Of a stretch of DNA of 64,000 nucleotides, positions 24,171 to 36,309 are shown in pieces; position 1 is the first letter of the stretch, and the number at the start of each line of letters is the position of its first letter. Location of the stretch: NCBI GenBank assembly GCA_032207245.1, contig CM063504.1, positions 86,349,210 to 86,413,209 on the forward strand, written 5' to 3'. Made by a program: the position numbers and the translations under genes. The notes under the pieces were generated by a model. That model saw nothing but the letters and a program-made list of their open reading frames with translations, was not told the DNA's origin and searched no databases. The stretch comes from Pardosa pseudoannulata. Lineage: Eukaryota; Arthropoda; Arachnida; Araneae; Lycosidae.

Positions 24171-24641
24171 TAAGAAAGCTTCAGGTGGAGGCAGGGATGT
24201 TTCTCTAAATCTCTGCCAACTATTTATATAACTATATGGATAAACACCTTTTCTTAACAGAAATTCAATATCTATACAATCTGAAAAATTTTCAAAATAT
24301 GAAATTTCTCCCTGGGTAAATTTTATGCTAATTTCTGTAAGGATGTATTTAAAAATTGATATGAGTCAATAAACACCAAAGAGCCTAACATGGAGGAGAT
24401 GTATTTCTGCATATTGTTGGGAATGCATTGAATTCGCTTATTTTTTATTTTTCCAATACCCGACATTATTAAATGCTCATCATAACCACGCAAGTTATGC
24501 ATAATAACGGGGATTTTATATGAATATTTATAGTTCAGGTTACAGCTATTGTGTGCTGCACTTCTGTATAAACCTGTTATATGGTCGTGGTCGCGAACCC
24601 TATCCCCCTTTAATTCTTTCTCGCATATATGACAATAAATT

Positions 24642-25640
24642 TCATTTTTGAACTGACGTTCTTTCTTCGGGAGTTATAATCATAGTTTTAGGATTTCGTA
24701 GAATTTTCTGAATTCTACTGTCTTCAGCCAAAAGAGAGTTTAAAAAATGGTCTACTGCATTCTCACCTCTATAAACGATAGGCTTAGTTACGCACTCCCC
24801 TTCAGGAGTAACAACAACATATGAGTAGCCACATGGATAATGCACACTAGTTTTTGTCGTATGAGAGAATGATGGATTATTTTCTGCTGTGTCAATTTTA
24901 AATAAGAACGCCTCGAAATCGGCATAAATAACGAATGGAATAGGTAGTTGAAAATGATAATTTTTAAATTCGAACCATTTATTATCATCATTCGGATATG
25001 TTACCTTTTGGGGATCGTGCTTTTCACAGTATTTACTATGATCTTTTAAGAGTAACTCCGATGAAAACCTTTGTAAGCAGAAGTTACAATAATGCATCTG
25101 CCCCTCATATTTTGTGAGAGAACTTAGAAGCCTATTTAAATTTTTTATCAAACAATAATGGTTTGTTTCATTATTTTTTAACATCAATAAATTTATATGG
25201 GTCATATTTCTCTTCGTGGTTATTGTTATGGGAAATATCTCTCTTTCATAACCAAAGACGTTGATACTTATATTATTTAACTCTTCAAATTTTCCTATAG
25301 AAGTTACAGCTACAGGAAATGTTAGCATACTGGTGTTTAGTACACCCTCATAGTCTTTATATTTCTGTACTCGGTTGGCATTTTTCTCTACGGGGTATAG
25401 ATGAGCCAAAACACTCCACAAGAAACATTTTTCATCATAATTTTGTATATTTAGCACAGCATGCTTATTCCTTTGTTTTGGAGGGAGGGGGATGTAACTG
25501 GAACCAGACAAAGGAGCATATAACCCTATTTTAATTTCTAATTTATGAATGTAATCTATCACCCATCCGCTCTTAAGTCCCTCAAAAGAGTCGAAAGATT
25601 TTAATACCTTTTCATTAGCCTCTAAAACGTGTTCATTCAC
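24642..25640 (-). pseudogene. Polymerase pseudogene: core N-terminal block with exonuclease motif
   Basis: The longest intact stretch, 332 codons. Residues 46-56 read GSSYIPLPPKQ and 72-82 CFLWSVLAHLY; HYCLIKNLNRLL is at 161-172, a finger uses C185, C188, H201 and C205, and the exonuclease I motif YADFEAF has D241 and E243. Downstream the frame shifts, and CHICEKEL..RVRDHDHITG, another family hallmark, reads in the next frame at about 24570-24640. The Cys72/His161 pair in a conserved setting might mark a protease-like fold; that is only inference. Confidence 0.7.
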
Positions 25641-25651
25641 TTCATCACTCC

Positions 25652-26327
25652 TTAGGTGATTTGACAGTTGCTTCTAAAATATGCTACGCAAAACCCATTT
25701 TCGAGAGTTGTAATAGCTCTGCGAAACCGAACTTCTTCCACCGTATACCATTTTAGGCTACCTCTCAAATATATATGGCGTCTTAATTTGTTACATATTT
25801 TAGTAACTGATAGCTGTAGAAATAATTGTAAATCACTTTGACTTTCTGAGTTTGGGGAAAAATGCGTTGCTAACGTATTTTGAAAGGTAACACAGTCATC
25901 GTCTGAATCGTTTAGTGTTGGTTGGTAACATAGAGAATTTTCCCCTGAAATACTCTTTAATGGCGGCTGGATTAATTTCTTACGCTTCATTGGAGGGGTA
26001 CGTGTCTGTGACTCATCATCATCAGTACTATCATAAGGTACTAATTTAACTGCATCATCAGGTGTGGCACTAATTTTATGTGGGCATAAATTCTCATGTC
26101 GTTTCCAATAAACCAATTGTTTGTATGATTTTCCACAATATCGACAATTCTTAATGCTTGCGTTTTTAGTGTGAACTTGTTGCTCATGAGCTTTTAGATA
26201 TCTACGAATGTTGGTATTGCACTCGTAATTATTTACATCTTTACGAGAATACATAGCTACATTATGACTATTTAAGTTTGATAGAGAAAAATGTTTTGTC
26301 GCATATATTACAATGATGAGGGTTAGC
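25652..26327 (-). pseudogene. Polymerase pseudogene: zinc-finger N-terminal block
   Basis: After acceptor TTTCAG it reads ANPHHCNICDKTF, shifts frame near 26290, then gives SNLNSH and the second finger CRYCGKSYKQLVYWKRHENLC. An acidic, basic-patch linker (PPMKRKKLIQPP) follows, and then the block ending AYFRS that precedes the conserved core. A one-base shift near 25650 separates it from the next block. Confidence 0.65.
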
Positions 26328-26417
26328 CTGAAATTTAGAATAAAATCAATCATGAGTGATAATTATACCGAATTTAGATATGAACATATGTAATGAAAAG
26401 AAATAATGTGCGCTTAC

Positions 26418-26600
26418 ATTTATACTTGTAACCTTTCCATCTTGAATCATGTGTGTTGAAGGGCCAGCAATAGCGAGACTGTCATGAGGATCATCATATT
26501 GGGGAGTATCAACAACATTAAAAAACTGTGATGCTACTGGGGCAAATTCTAAAATCGCATCCGTTTCCTCAGAACTCATAGGCCATTCACTGTCCAGTAA
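26418..26600 (-). other. Second exon of the polymerase pseudogene
   Basis: A possible acceptor (TTACCTTAAG) and a good donor (AAAT|GTAAGC) bound 61 codons of acidic, Ser/Asp-rich protein that contain MSSEETDAILEFAPVASQFF. Joined across 26417-26328 (acceptor ATTTCAG), it runs in frame into the first zinc-finger motif. Confidence 0.5.
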
Positions 26601-26670
26601 CTTAAGGTAAACGATTAAAAAAAAATATTAAGTTTCACATTTTCATAAAAATAATATACACATTCTGAAG

Positions 26671-26964
26671 GCTCCTCCACACTATGGTCCACTGCAAGCC
26701 ATCACCACCGTCTGGAGGGGGTTTGGCTTATCGTGGTCGATGGCGGCAGACGATAAAATAGCCTTGGCGGAAGTTGGCTTCGGAAGCGGTTTTTCTCCAA
26801 AGATCAAAGGCAGCGAGATGCGCAATTCAAGTGCGCGGTAGACCCTATGGACGAATCAATGCGCTCGGGTCATTTAGTGGCCCAGTGTGTGGATGCAACC
26901 TCTGAACCATCGTTGAAGGTCACCATCAGGAAGTGGGGAACAATTGGCCATAGTGTGGAGGCTA
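26671..26964. mobile_element. GC-richer MITE in the first intron of the polymerase pseudogene
   Basis: Inverted ends CCTCCACACTATGG (26674-26687) and CCATAGTGTGGAGG (26948-26961) with an imperfect extension outwards. The interior is clearly GC-richer than its surroundings. Target duplication is not clear, so the superfamily is unassigned. Confidence 0.6.
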
Positions 26965-27099
26965 CATAAATATAAGTCTTTACCTCTTATTCTTACAAAA
27001 CTTAACCTTAAATTCATAAACAAACTACGAAACAACTAAACATGTATAATCTAATTTATTACACTATTATATTAATAATAATGAAAATATTCGTCTTAC

Positions 27100-27132
27100 C
27101 TTCTCAGAATTATCAGTGTTTGAATTATCCAT
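27100..27132 (-). other. Probable 5' coding exon of the polymerase pseudogene
   Basis: ATG at 27132-27130 encodes MDNSNTDNSEK and ends at an AAG|GTAAGA donor, phase 0. It joins in frame to the exon at 26600. Support is by splice logic only. Confidence 0.4.
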
Positions 27133-30100
27133 ATTAAGCAGCTACGAAAACAAAAATGATAGTAGTAAAAGTTCCAAAATATCCAACACGCTGGTACAGG
27201 AATTGTGTATCCGTAAGTAGAATGCGCAAATAAATCTTACTAGAAACACGCTAGCAGTTGAAATGTGCGGGCTTTTTTTTAATGTATTTGTTCCAATCTG
27301 TAGGTAAAATGGCAAGTGGTTTACTTCAATAGTTTCCATTTTATTTTGTACATTGCAATGGATAACATTACGTATTGTACGTTGCACGAGTTTTATGTAT
27401 TATAACTAACCGAAAAGCAGTAATGAGCCGTACTAAGTTCGAAATGTCATGTTACTTTTTTAACGTTAAGAAAGAAACAATACTTTCGATACCTAAACTC
27501 ATAACTCTGGATTATAATACTTTATTAATGCGGGATGGATGATGACATACGAGATATATATAGGTGAAAAAATGAGTATGCATGCAAGCTGCATTTAGCC
27601 GAAAGTTCCCACATTGTATCAAGTCTCTAACATACAGATTTGATGTGAACTCTACTGGGTTAGGATATTCACAGGAATCTCACTGTAGGTAAGTGAATAA
27701 ACATTTAAAAGAATTGTGTACTGGTAAATATGTGTACTGGTATCTTAACTGAAATTCTAAATTGCAAGGCTATCTGAAGCACAAGGGCTTCTACAAAATA
27801 TAATCGGAGACTGAAGCTCCAAAATTGCACTGGGATCCAGGTGATCTCCTAAAGCTCTACTGAAGAATGTAATTGAGTTTCTATAAACTTCTATTCGGAG
27901 AGCACGGGGTTCTCCAAAAAACTAAGTCCCGAAGATTTTCGTCGACGTGATGATCACTTTCGGAATTCCCTTCGGAAGGGTAAAAAACCAACATCAGGAT
28001 TGACACTTCCTTTTACATCCAAGTCCATTATTATTATTTTTTTTTTTACATTTGAGTAGTCAGTTGGATGATCTGAAAAACAAGGAAGCGAACATACGCA
28101 GCCCAAGATCAATTTCGGATTTCAAAGGGCCTCACATTGTTGAAACTGAGGATCACAGATGTTCACTCAAAAATAGAGGGAGAGCACCAAACAGATCGCT
28201 TTTGTCACTTCGCGTGTTGTGCATTCTCTCGTTTTTCCATTTGCATGTCCCTTTGTTTTTTGCTTAATGTTTTCTCTAAATTGATCGCATTTCTTCGTTT
28301 TCAGGAGACTAAATTTAAGTTTCAGATGTTTCAGGTTTGCTTCGTTTTTTTGAGTAGCTAAATGACGGCTTTTCAACTTAAAAATGTTATTTAAGCCTCA
28401 CTATGCATAGTTGTTTTCCTTCAATGGCTAAGCGTAGGTACTCGGTAACCGAAAAGTTATATTTATGTGTGTGTTTGTTTATGTATAAGAACCGCATTAA
28501 CGGATTCTTTTTGAGCCAGCCACCCAAACCCTCCTTCCCTGTTGTAGATGACATCTGCACCTAAGGACGCTAAGATCGTTGTTTCAGTCTTATAGCTCTG
28601 CTATACCGATTTCGTTATGATACATATTACCCAATAAAATGAAGCTCATAAAATCCTATTTATTTTGAAGTGTAAACTCAATTGCAAGATCTAATTTTTT
28701 TTTTTTTAACTAAAGCATTCAAGTTGTATCATTCATTTGCATTACTTATAAATCTCCATTTCAAAATGTCTTTCAGGAAGAGAGTTTGTAGAGTAGGAGA
28801 TATATCTAATGAGCTAGGATTATTCAGCTTTTAATTTTTTGTGATTGCTTTGTATCCTGAACTTACTAATGTTTAATAATATTGATTCTGGTCTTAAAGA
28901 ATACTGGTTCTTTTTCATAATTATACTATAATGTGGGTAGATCCTTTCAAAGGATCTTTGATTTTCATCTGCCTTTGATTATTTCTATTCCGAATCATTT
29001 TCTTCTTGCTTGAATGATTGGTGGTACAGAGTGAAAACTAATAAAGTTGAAATATAGAAATGGATTTATACTTCATTTTTAACACAGACTATCTGTAGAC
29101 TTAAGACATCAAATGTGCCATTAATGATTGACGGGAGATAAGTTGGTAATATTTTCTAAATTGACTTGCAGAGTTTTCTTGGCGTGTTTTTCCCCCGCAT
29201 CTGACGCATTTCTATTTATCGCAGTTGGGAATATTCCTGTGATGTCTCTGTGGTACTCAGTGGCTTGCGGTAGGCTTTCATGCAGGATGTGCAGAGAACA
29301 TGGATTTTCCAATAAATCTTATATTATTGACACATCTGAATTCTCCATTTGAAACGGGTTATTTATTATGTATATAAATTTAAAGAACACAATAAATAAA
29401 ATATTTACCTACGAGTAGTCATGTTATAACTATAAAAACAGCTAAACTTATGAGAATTCTACAAGCACTGAAGCAAAAGTCATGTTTTTGTTGTATGGTG
29501 TCATATCGGCGTCGAAAAAGCAACGCTTCGGGCTTCCACGAAAAACTTATATGTTCAGCAAACGTAGCACCACATGGCGCCAGCCGCTGCGGTGCCTCAT
29601 CCGGATGCTCATTGGTACCGACAAACCGAAAGTCTATTCCACGTGCAAAGAATTTCACTACACGCTGACACAATAGAGAGAACTGTTTCTTGTTCAGTCA
29701 GTGGATTAAATTATATTTATTAACTGTTTTAACATTTGGAAATCATATATTCTGCGAAAAATATCTTGACAATTTTTAAAAACAAAACCAGGGATATGGT
29801 GTTACAGATATAACTTATATACTGTCTGTAAGACACAATGAATGGTAAAATTTGGACTGTTCTGTTAAAATTCGTTTCTTTAAAACAAAACAACATTGTT
29901 TTTCAGCTAATTATTTCAATAAATATAATACATCACCGAAATTAATTTACCACATTAAAACATTTCACTTTATATTGATGAAATGCTTCTTTTACATTTC
30001 CTTGAAAACAAAATCTTACAATATAGATTTAAATATTAACCGTCTGCAAAATCGTACGGCCAGTTAATCAGTTAAAAAACCAAAATCGCTTCAGCACGTA

Positions 30101-31413
30101 AGACCCTGCTCTAATACAACGCTTAATAAACCGTACCTTCGGATGATTCTGAATGCCAAGTGCAGGAAAAATAGCTGTACTTGCCTCAGTGCTATAGTAT
30201 GCTGTTCTTCTCCAGTAGATCATACATATAAAGCGTGATTTTCAATTTAGTGCGCAGTGCGTACACATCAGAACTTCCTATGTTCGTTTGCGCTCTATGT
30301 GGTGCAGCACCTATATAGTACCGCATACACTGCGGGAATACAAGCAAGCAAATCAACATAATATTTGAATATATTATAAATAATATTTATTATATACCAT
30401 ATAAAGATAGGTAGACATAGGTGCAGAAAATTATTGTCCCTCATAATTTTGCCCGGGTGTGCAGTGCACACCCTGCACATATGGACCGCACGCCACTGGT
30501 GGTACTTCAATTAGGATATAGCGATTCATACATCAGACTGAACAAGCCAACGATCTATATTTAATTACAGACCCTCAAGCTCAGAAGATATAGACGCGGT
30601 TGTACCGAATGAGCTATTTCGAGGTTGTATTGCAGGATGTTATTTCTTGGGGGAATATCCGGACATCTTGCTGTCTTTCCCCAGCGGAAACGTTTTCTTT
30701 TTCTTTTATCGCGAGGTACCAGATATTTTTTTTAATTCTGAGATAAAAGACATAGCAAATCACCTTTTTATGTACTGAATTTAAAAGAATCTCAATAAAA
30801 GTGATATCTCGACTTATAATGTTAGAATTGTAAAATTTAAGAAATAATAAAATGAAGAAGGAAAAATAAATAGTAAATGAATAGAATAATAAATAAAAAG
30901 AAAGAATGAAGAATGCATATTTAATTAATTAACATTTAACAACCGTGTACGTATTTCATGTGCGTATTTAAACTATCTCTAGTTGTTCTTTTCAATTAAT
31001 TTAATTTAAAAATAGCTTGCGACTTGGTAGATGATTTTGACTGCACGCTGCAGAAAGGTACTAAGAGAGTCAAAGATCAGTTACGATTTAGAGGGGTGTA
31101 AATGATTAGGAATCGATGAGAATGCTCAGCAGAACTTAAATGTTAAAATATTTTTGAAATTAAATCTAGGTAATTTACATATTCATGTGGAATAGAACAA
31201 AATAAAAAAATAGAAACAAAAAAGACTTTGTGATATAAGAATATTTTTGAGGAACTATGAACTTCATTTTATAATAATTCTGAATGAGGAGGATTAGAAG
31301 TAAAAGGTTTTTGGTCATGGTTTTTATTCACATCTTGCACTCTTGCGTCCCTAAGCTCTGTGCGTTCACCCGCAGTTGCGGGCTGATTATCTACGTCCAC
31401 GACACCGTATATC
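27133..31413. other. Intergenic, no gene assigned
   Basis: A GC-richer island at about 29440-29680 is open on both strands (up to 84 codons), but no domain is recognisable; it could be an old element or an untranslated exon. Elsewhere I see short frames without homology and A/T tracts only. Confidence 0.4.
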
Positions 31414-31973
31414 TAAAATGACGAGTCTAGCTCTTCATTAGTTTTTCATTCCATACCGCACAATGACGAGCTACACTCGTCATGCGATTAAAGTTACTGT
31501 TAAATGTGATAAGTAATTTAGTTTAAAATTTCTAGTGTACTGAATTTGGCAACACTTTTATCACTTGTGAAAATCACAAGTCGCTATTGCATATTGTTTA
31601 CTTAGAATTTCTTGGTACAAGTCATTGCCAAATTAATGAGTCAGAATAAAAAGAAAACCTACTAAGAAATGCCGTGTGTGTTACAAGAATCAAATTAAAA
31701 GTGAGACTACTTGGCGGTGTAAACAATTAAGAATTCCTTTGCACTTTGTTTTGAAAAGTACCACTAGCTTGAAGACTATTATCTGTATACCTTATTAATG
31801 TTTTGCTTTGATATTTTCTTAAATTTACTGTTTCTGATATTATTTAACACTATGTAAAAAGTGGATTTTAATTAAGAATATGTAAGAATTGTAAAATGAA
31901 ACAATTTTTTTAATCAAAAATTAAATGGTTATTTCATGCACAGTTTTTCATTATTAAATCATACCGGAAGGGG
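31414..31973 (+). mobile_element. piggyBac-derived nonautonomous element, copy 2 (left end lost)
   Basis: Homologous to copy 1 from TAAAATGACGAG onwards and ends ATACCGGAAGGGG followed by TTAA (31974-31977). The left CCCCTTCCGG end is replaced by unrelated sequence, so the copy is 5'-truncated. It is longer than copy 1 because it keeps about 110 bp after the cysteine-rich remnant. A transposase remnant (KKCRVCYKNQIKSETTWRCK-like) lies at about 31620-31790. Confidence 0.75.
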
Positions 31974-31977
31974 TTAA

Positions 31978-32901
31978 TAATTGCTATACTACTATTGATG
32001 TAGTTGACAAGTTATGTGATTAGAAAATTGGTATTGTAATAGCAAAGCGAAAAAATATAAAGGTGATGCCATCCGATATTACCTTATAACTTTTGTAAAA
32101 ATATGAATATATTTTTAGGAGGTATAGAGAGAAAACAATGGTTATGAAAGTGCAAAAAAGAAAAGAATGGTAAAGGTTTCGAGTACTGTCCACAATAGAT
32201 TTGTAGAAACAGAAAATCGAAGGAATACGACACCGAAATCAGAAGACTACAACAAAAACATGGGAGGAGTTTATTTCGCTGACAGATAGATGGAAACTTA
32301 TCAAATCGCCACAAACCAAGTAAAACAAAATTATAAGAAGATTATATTTACTGGACATGGTGTATTTGAATGCATATCTCTTATACAAGAAAGATGGTGG
32401 TCACCTAGAGATAAACTTCATTTTCTAGCTGAAAGAGTCGAAAAATCAGGAGATGGCCGAAGTATTTACTTACTAACACTGGACGTCCTTCTTTCAAACC
32501 AGAACCCATAGATTAATTGAAATATTTATTTGGTTGGTTGGTGTTGTGTCCATTTAGAAGTCATGTGACTTCTTATGGAAACATGCCTGCCATTACCTAG
32601 AATTTGGACTTCTAAGACTGGGTCCTCGTAATTCAGAAGCAGCTCCAGACTTGGCGTGTGATCTCCAGAGATGTTGTTTGGGAACTTGGAGGACATTGCA
32701 ACCACGAACCTATCATAAGTGCCCCAGCGGCCATTAAGGAACGCATTTTCTAAATACGTAATGATATATTTTATAACAAATAAATAATCAACAAGGGAAA
32801 ATCTATTTTCTGTTATTACTTTAGGCTGAAATAACTTCTCACTGAAAGAAAAAGTCCTCATTGTGAAAGAGTTTAACAAAAGTTAATTCCCCTGTTAGTA
32901 T
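31978..32901. other. Intergenic, one unassigned open frame
   Basis: A 117-codon minus-strand frame (32526-32879) has no recognisable domain and no splice or promoter support. It is recorded as unassigned, not as a gene. Confidence 0.4.
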
Positions 32902-33383
32902 AAGATTATAAAAGCAAAAATAGGAGGGTTAACAAAGATAAGAAAAAGAAAAATTATGCTGTTTAGAGAAAAACTGTTGCTGCCATTGATTTTATGTTCG
33001 ATAACTGAATTCGCATATCTGGTGCGATGACAGTTTTGTATCTGTGTTTGCTTTCGTCGCAGCATATCTGGAAAATCCTACATTGCAAAAATAAGCAGTT
33101 ACAAAGATGGATAAGATGCAAATCGTTTGTTTTGATAAATTTGGATAATACATTAGACCAGAAATCAAGATCTAGTAATGAAACATTCATAAATTTCACT
33201 TTTAAAATAACTCTTCGAACTCATTTCAATTGCAATTTTCTTACAACGCAATAAAATGATATAACTTTTTTCCTGTGCTTAAAACGCAATTATGACTTGA
33301 CTGTCAGACTAATTCCTGGAATCCCCAACTTTTTTTGGCAGAACCTCAGAGTTTCACGAACCAACACACTTTGGGAAACTCTG
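32902..33383 (+). mobile_element. hAT-like nonautonomous copy A (3' end)
   Basis: The sequence ends GAACC..CACGAACCAACACACTTTGGGAAACTCTG, which resembles the right ends of hAT elements (..GTTTGGGAAACACTG). It is repeated in diverged form at 33437. No transposase frame was seen. Confidence 0.4.
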
Positions 33384-33436
33384 GTGCATTTACTTTATGA
33401 TCCCTTGAACCCCGCAGCACTGCTGACACCATTTTT

Positions 33437-33910
33437 AAGATTATAAAAACCAAAATAGGAGGGTAAATAAAAGATAGGGGTTTTTAGGGGAACTAAGAAA
33501 GCTCTTACTTCATCGGTGCCATGATCTACTTAAAATTTGACTTTACGCGCTACAACTGAATTCACATATCTGGTGCGTTGTCAGTTATGTATCCATATTG
33601 GTACTCATGGTAGCATATCTTGGAAATTCTGCTTCACTGAAATAAGTGGTTACAAAGGTAAATGAGGTGTAATAGCCTGTTTTGTTAAATTTGGATAATA
33701 CATCCGACCAGAATATTGGTAACGAAGCAGTTTAAAATTTCACTTTTAATTGACGCATTGAACTCGCTTCAATTACAATTTTCTTACAACACAATAAAAT
33801 AATATAACTTTTTCCTATGCTTCAAACATAATTATGACTTCTTATCAGAATAACCCATTATTTGGGTGTAACCTCAAGGTTCCACAGATCATATATTGCA
33901 CTATGTCTGA
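33437..33910 (+). mobile_element. hAT-like nonautonomous copy B (diverged)
   Basis: Aligns with copy A over about 450 bp (landmarks AAGATTATAAAA, CATATCTGGTGCG, TTTGGATAATACAT, AATTATGACTT), with perhaps 20-25% difference by eye. The two lie head-to-tail about 535 bp apart. Confidence 0.45.
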
Positions 33911-33920
33911 GAGATCATTT

Positions 33921-33977
33921 TAGGTTTGGTTAGGTTTGGTTTTAGAGAGCTACGGTCTACTGTTTTGCACACCAGGA
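33921..33977 (-). mobile_element. SINE 3' tail fragment
   Basis: TAGGTTTGGTTAGGTTTGG and AGCTACGGTCTACTGTTTTGCACAC are the reversed CCAAA-type tail and end of the SINE family seen in full at 40633 and 46604. Confidence 0.6.
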
Positions 33978-35447
33978 AATCATTTTAGAATTCAAAGGTA
34001 ATTTTACCGGGAACGAATGTTGAAGAATTATGTTATAAATGTTAAAAAATAAATAAAAGTACAGAATAAAATTATTTTTTACCCATTATTGTATTTTTTA
34101 TCGTTATAATTTCTTGATACATATATTTTTACGAACTAGTGTAAACAGTTAAAAGATGGCACTTAATAAAATCAATATTTTGAAACTAAAGCAATTACAT
34201 TTCTTAGCATTATCTTTGGAAAGAAAAATTGAAATGATTCCATAAATAAAACTAATGACTTTGTTTTTTTACGATTTATTACAGAAAACAACTTAAAGGC
34301 TACGTTTTCAGCATCCCACGTTTAGCTGACATTTAATTTTTTTTTTTTTAAATGATCACTAAAACACGTATTGATCGAATTAATCTCAAGTAGCAAATCA
34401 TTTTGACCTTTAAAAATTGAAAAAAAAAAACAAAAAAAAAACAGCAATAATACGAAAAAATAGATAAAAGATTTCAAATCCTGTTTCACTCCTGATTAAA
34501 TTAGTTTCCATTGTTTTGGAATTCCATCATTTTGCCAGAAAGAATATGACGTTTCGCTTTGTTTACCAACATTAAAGGTTGTACACGTGTAAATTTTGCT
34601 CGGTACTTACTGGGTTCATTTTCGGATAGCTTGGTCTCGTGAAATTAACACTTTAGGACATAAGCACATTTGCTATGAGTTGTGGATTATAAGAAGATTC
34701 CAAATGGAGTAGAGCTTCAAGGGGACGTCAATGTAAAACGATGAACGGGGAAAAACAATGTCTGTAGAAATTGAAAGTTTGAAGAAGTTTCATCTCCCTT
34801 GTCATTAATGATTTTTAACATGTGCGCCCGGAGAATATCTTCACCACAGAGGGCGAACTTTATTCAATTAGTGGGCCGGTTAAATTACGGTTTATTATTT
34901 TCAGTTGATCGTGTAGCACTTGTTATATTTATTTAAAAATCTTCTTTAAACTTCTTTAATCTACATAAAACTGCGTAGTTTTAAAATTATTCTTTACCGT
35001 TTAGTCACAATTTCTGAATTACTGCTACAATATAAAGGTTATGAGAATATCGTGGTAACTCAATTAGTAGAGGCTGAACTTAATCCCACATATGTTTATT
35101 TACGAGAACGACATTATTACACGGTTACCACAAACACTGCGACATGGAACAGTATACAGTGAGTTTCTTCTGTTGCCACACAGCTTTTGCAAAATTGATA
35201 GAAATTTTAATGTTCGGCTAAGTAGCAGCGACAAGAATATGAAGGTTGAAAGTGACACTTTTTTAAAAATTCAGTTTCTGTATAATATAGAATCCGTTTA
35301 TCTTGTCTCTCTTTTAGACTGTTATATCAAGAAAATCAAATTGTCTGAATCTATAAAAGAGATAATAGCGTTCATCAATGCACTTTTTTTTTTAATTATA
35401 AATTTCCATAGTTTGAAACACCAGCTTTGTTTCGTAACAGCTTCATA
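33978..35447. other. Intergenic, no gene seen
   Basis: Poly(A)/poly(T) tracts near 34340 and 34425. A tRNA-like half (GTAACTCAATTAGTAGAGGC, about 35053-35072) lacks a T arm and is probably a SINE or tRNA relic. Confidence 0.4.
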
Positions 35448-35449
35448 TA

Positions 35450-35603
35450 AGGCGATTTCACGCAGTAGGGCAAATTCTCATATTATGACAGTTCTGGCTT
35501 TAGTTTCAAACGGAAGGGCAATTGTTTGTCTATTGGCTGTTGTAAACATGAAAATGAATGCGAAGGGCATTATAGTAGGTCGTGACGTTGCGACAAATTG
35601 CCT
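35450..35603 (+). mobile_element. TA-flanked MITE, copy 1
   Basis: Ends AGGCGATTTC and GACAAATTGCCT form an imperfect inverted repeat flanked by TA on both sides, and the whole 154 bp recurs at 49062. TA target and size suggest a Tc1/mariner or pogo-type MITE. The 174-codon plus-strand frame 35092-35616 runs through it and is therefore judged chance. Confidence 0.75.
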
Positions 35604-36309
35604 TATTGAAATATAAAAATGAAAACCCGAACAATTTAGTTTGGGTTCTATAACTCAATATGCTCACGTACTTTCCAAAACAAACCTCAGGGTCGCCAAC
35701 AGGGATTCGCATGAGGGAGGGAAGCAATAGTCACCCTTTTGTAGTACTAAATGTCATAATGGCTGTCGTGTTCTACTCATTTCTGAATCCACCCTTAATA
35801 ACTGCTAGTCTTTTTTTTTTTTTCTTTTAAATGTTGCTTTCAGAAATTTTAAGTGGATAAAAATAATTCTAGATGTACTTGCCATCTCCATCTCTGATCT
35901 AGACAGTAGTCGATTTCAAGGCCAGGTAGCATTTCGACTTGTCCTACCCGGCAGTTATTGATACTTTTTATAATTACTCGATTTGGAATTTTACAAATAT
36001 TATAAACATCAATAACAAAAATCGATAATTTTTGACTGAAAATTGTCAAGATTGTTCGATGGGAGAAAAGGGAGAGACTGATAAGAATTGAGACTGTATA
36101 TTACATTTGTTTTGAAATCAACTATTGATATTTAACAGAAAACTAACTTGAGACTTTTTTTTAAATTCTACGCTCCTGATTTCCATGACCTCTTTACGCT
36201 TGCAAGCATGACTGAGATTTAGTTTCCGTATTCTTAAGCTTATTTTAAGTTACATTTAACACGAAAACGTATAGATGTAGCTTGTTTTTGTTACTGGTCA
36301 CTTACTTAA

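Larger units (their letters stand above)
22945..27132 (-). pseudogene. Family B DNA polymerase of Polinton/Maverick type, broken
   Basis: Protein-primed family B polymerase (DNA_pol_B_2) relic on the minus strand. In order: two small 5' exons (27100-27132, 26418-26600); C2H2-like fingers (CNICDKTF near 26310, CRYCGKSYKQ..H..C near 26140); a conserved segment with SSYIPLPPK and CFLWSVLAHLYP; another finger (C-x2-C-x12-H-x3-C near 25040); exonuclease motif FVIYADFEAF at about 24905-24935; the LGDYHD..LDVLLLADIF region near 23900; polymerase motif A as LDANNLYGWAM near 23620; and motif B as NNSVYGK near 23120. The YxDTDS motif C is missing because homology stops near 22945. Frame breaks occur at about 26290, 25650, 24640, 23345 and 23140, with an in-frame TAG right after WAMVQ (about 23586). 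A MITE also interrupts it. Such genes occur in many arthropod and cnidarian genomes. It cannot encode an active enzyme. Confidence 0.8.

Noticed and set aside
32526..32879. 117-codon minus-strand frame as a host gene
   Set aside because: No domain, promoter or splice evidence, and it lies in a repeat-rich stretch; recorded only as unassigned.
35046..35085. tRNA gene (GTAACTCAATTAGTAGAGGC)
   Set aside because: It resembles the D-arm half of a tRNA, but no anticodon stem pairing or T arm follows; probably a relic.
35092..35616. 174-codon open frame on the plus strand
   Set aside because: Its last third is the TA-flanked MITE also present at 49062, and the rest has no domain or splice support.
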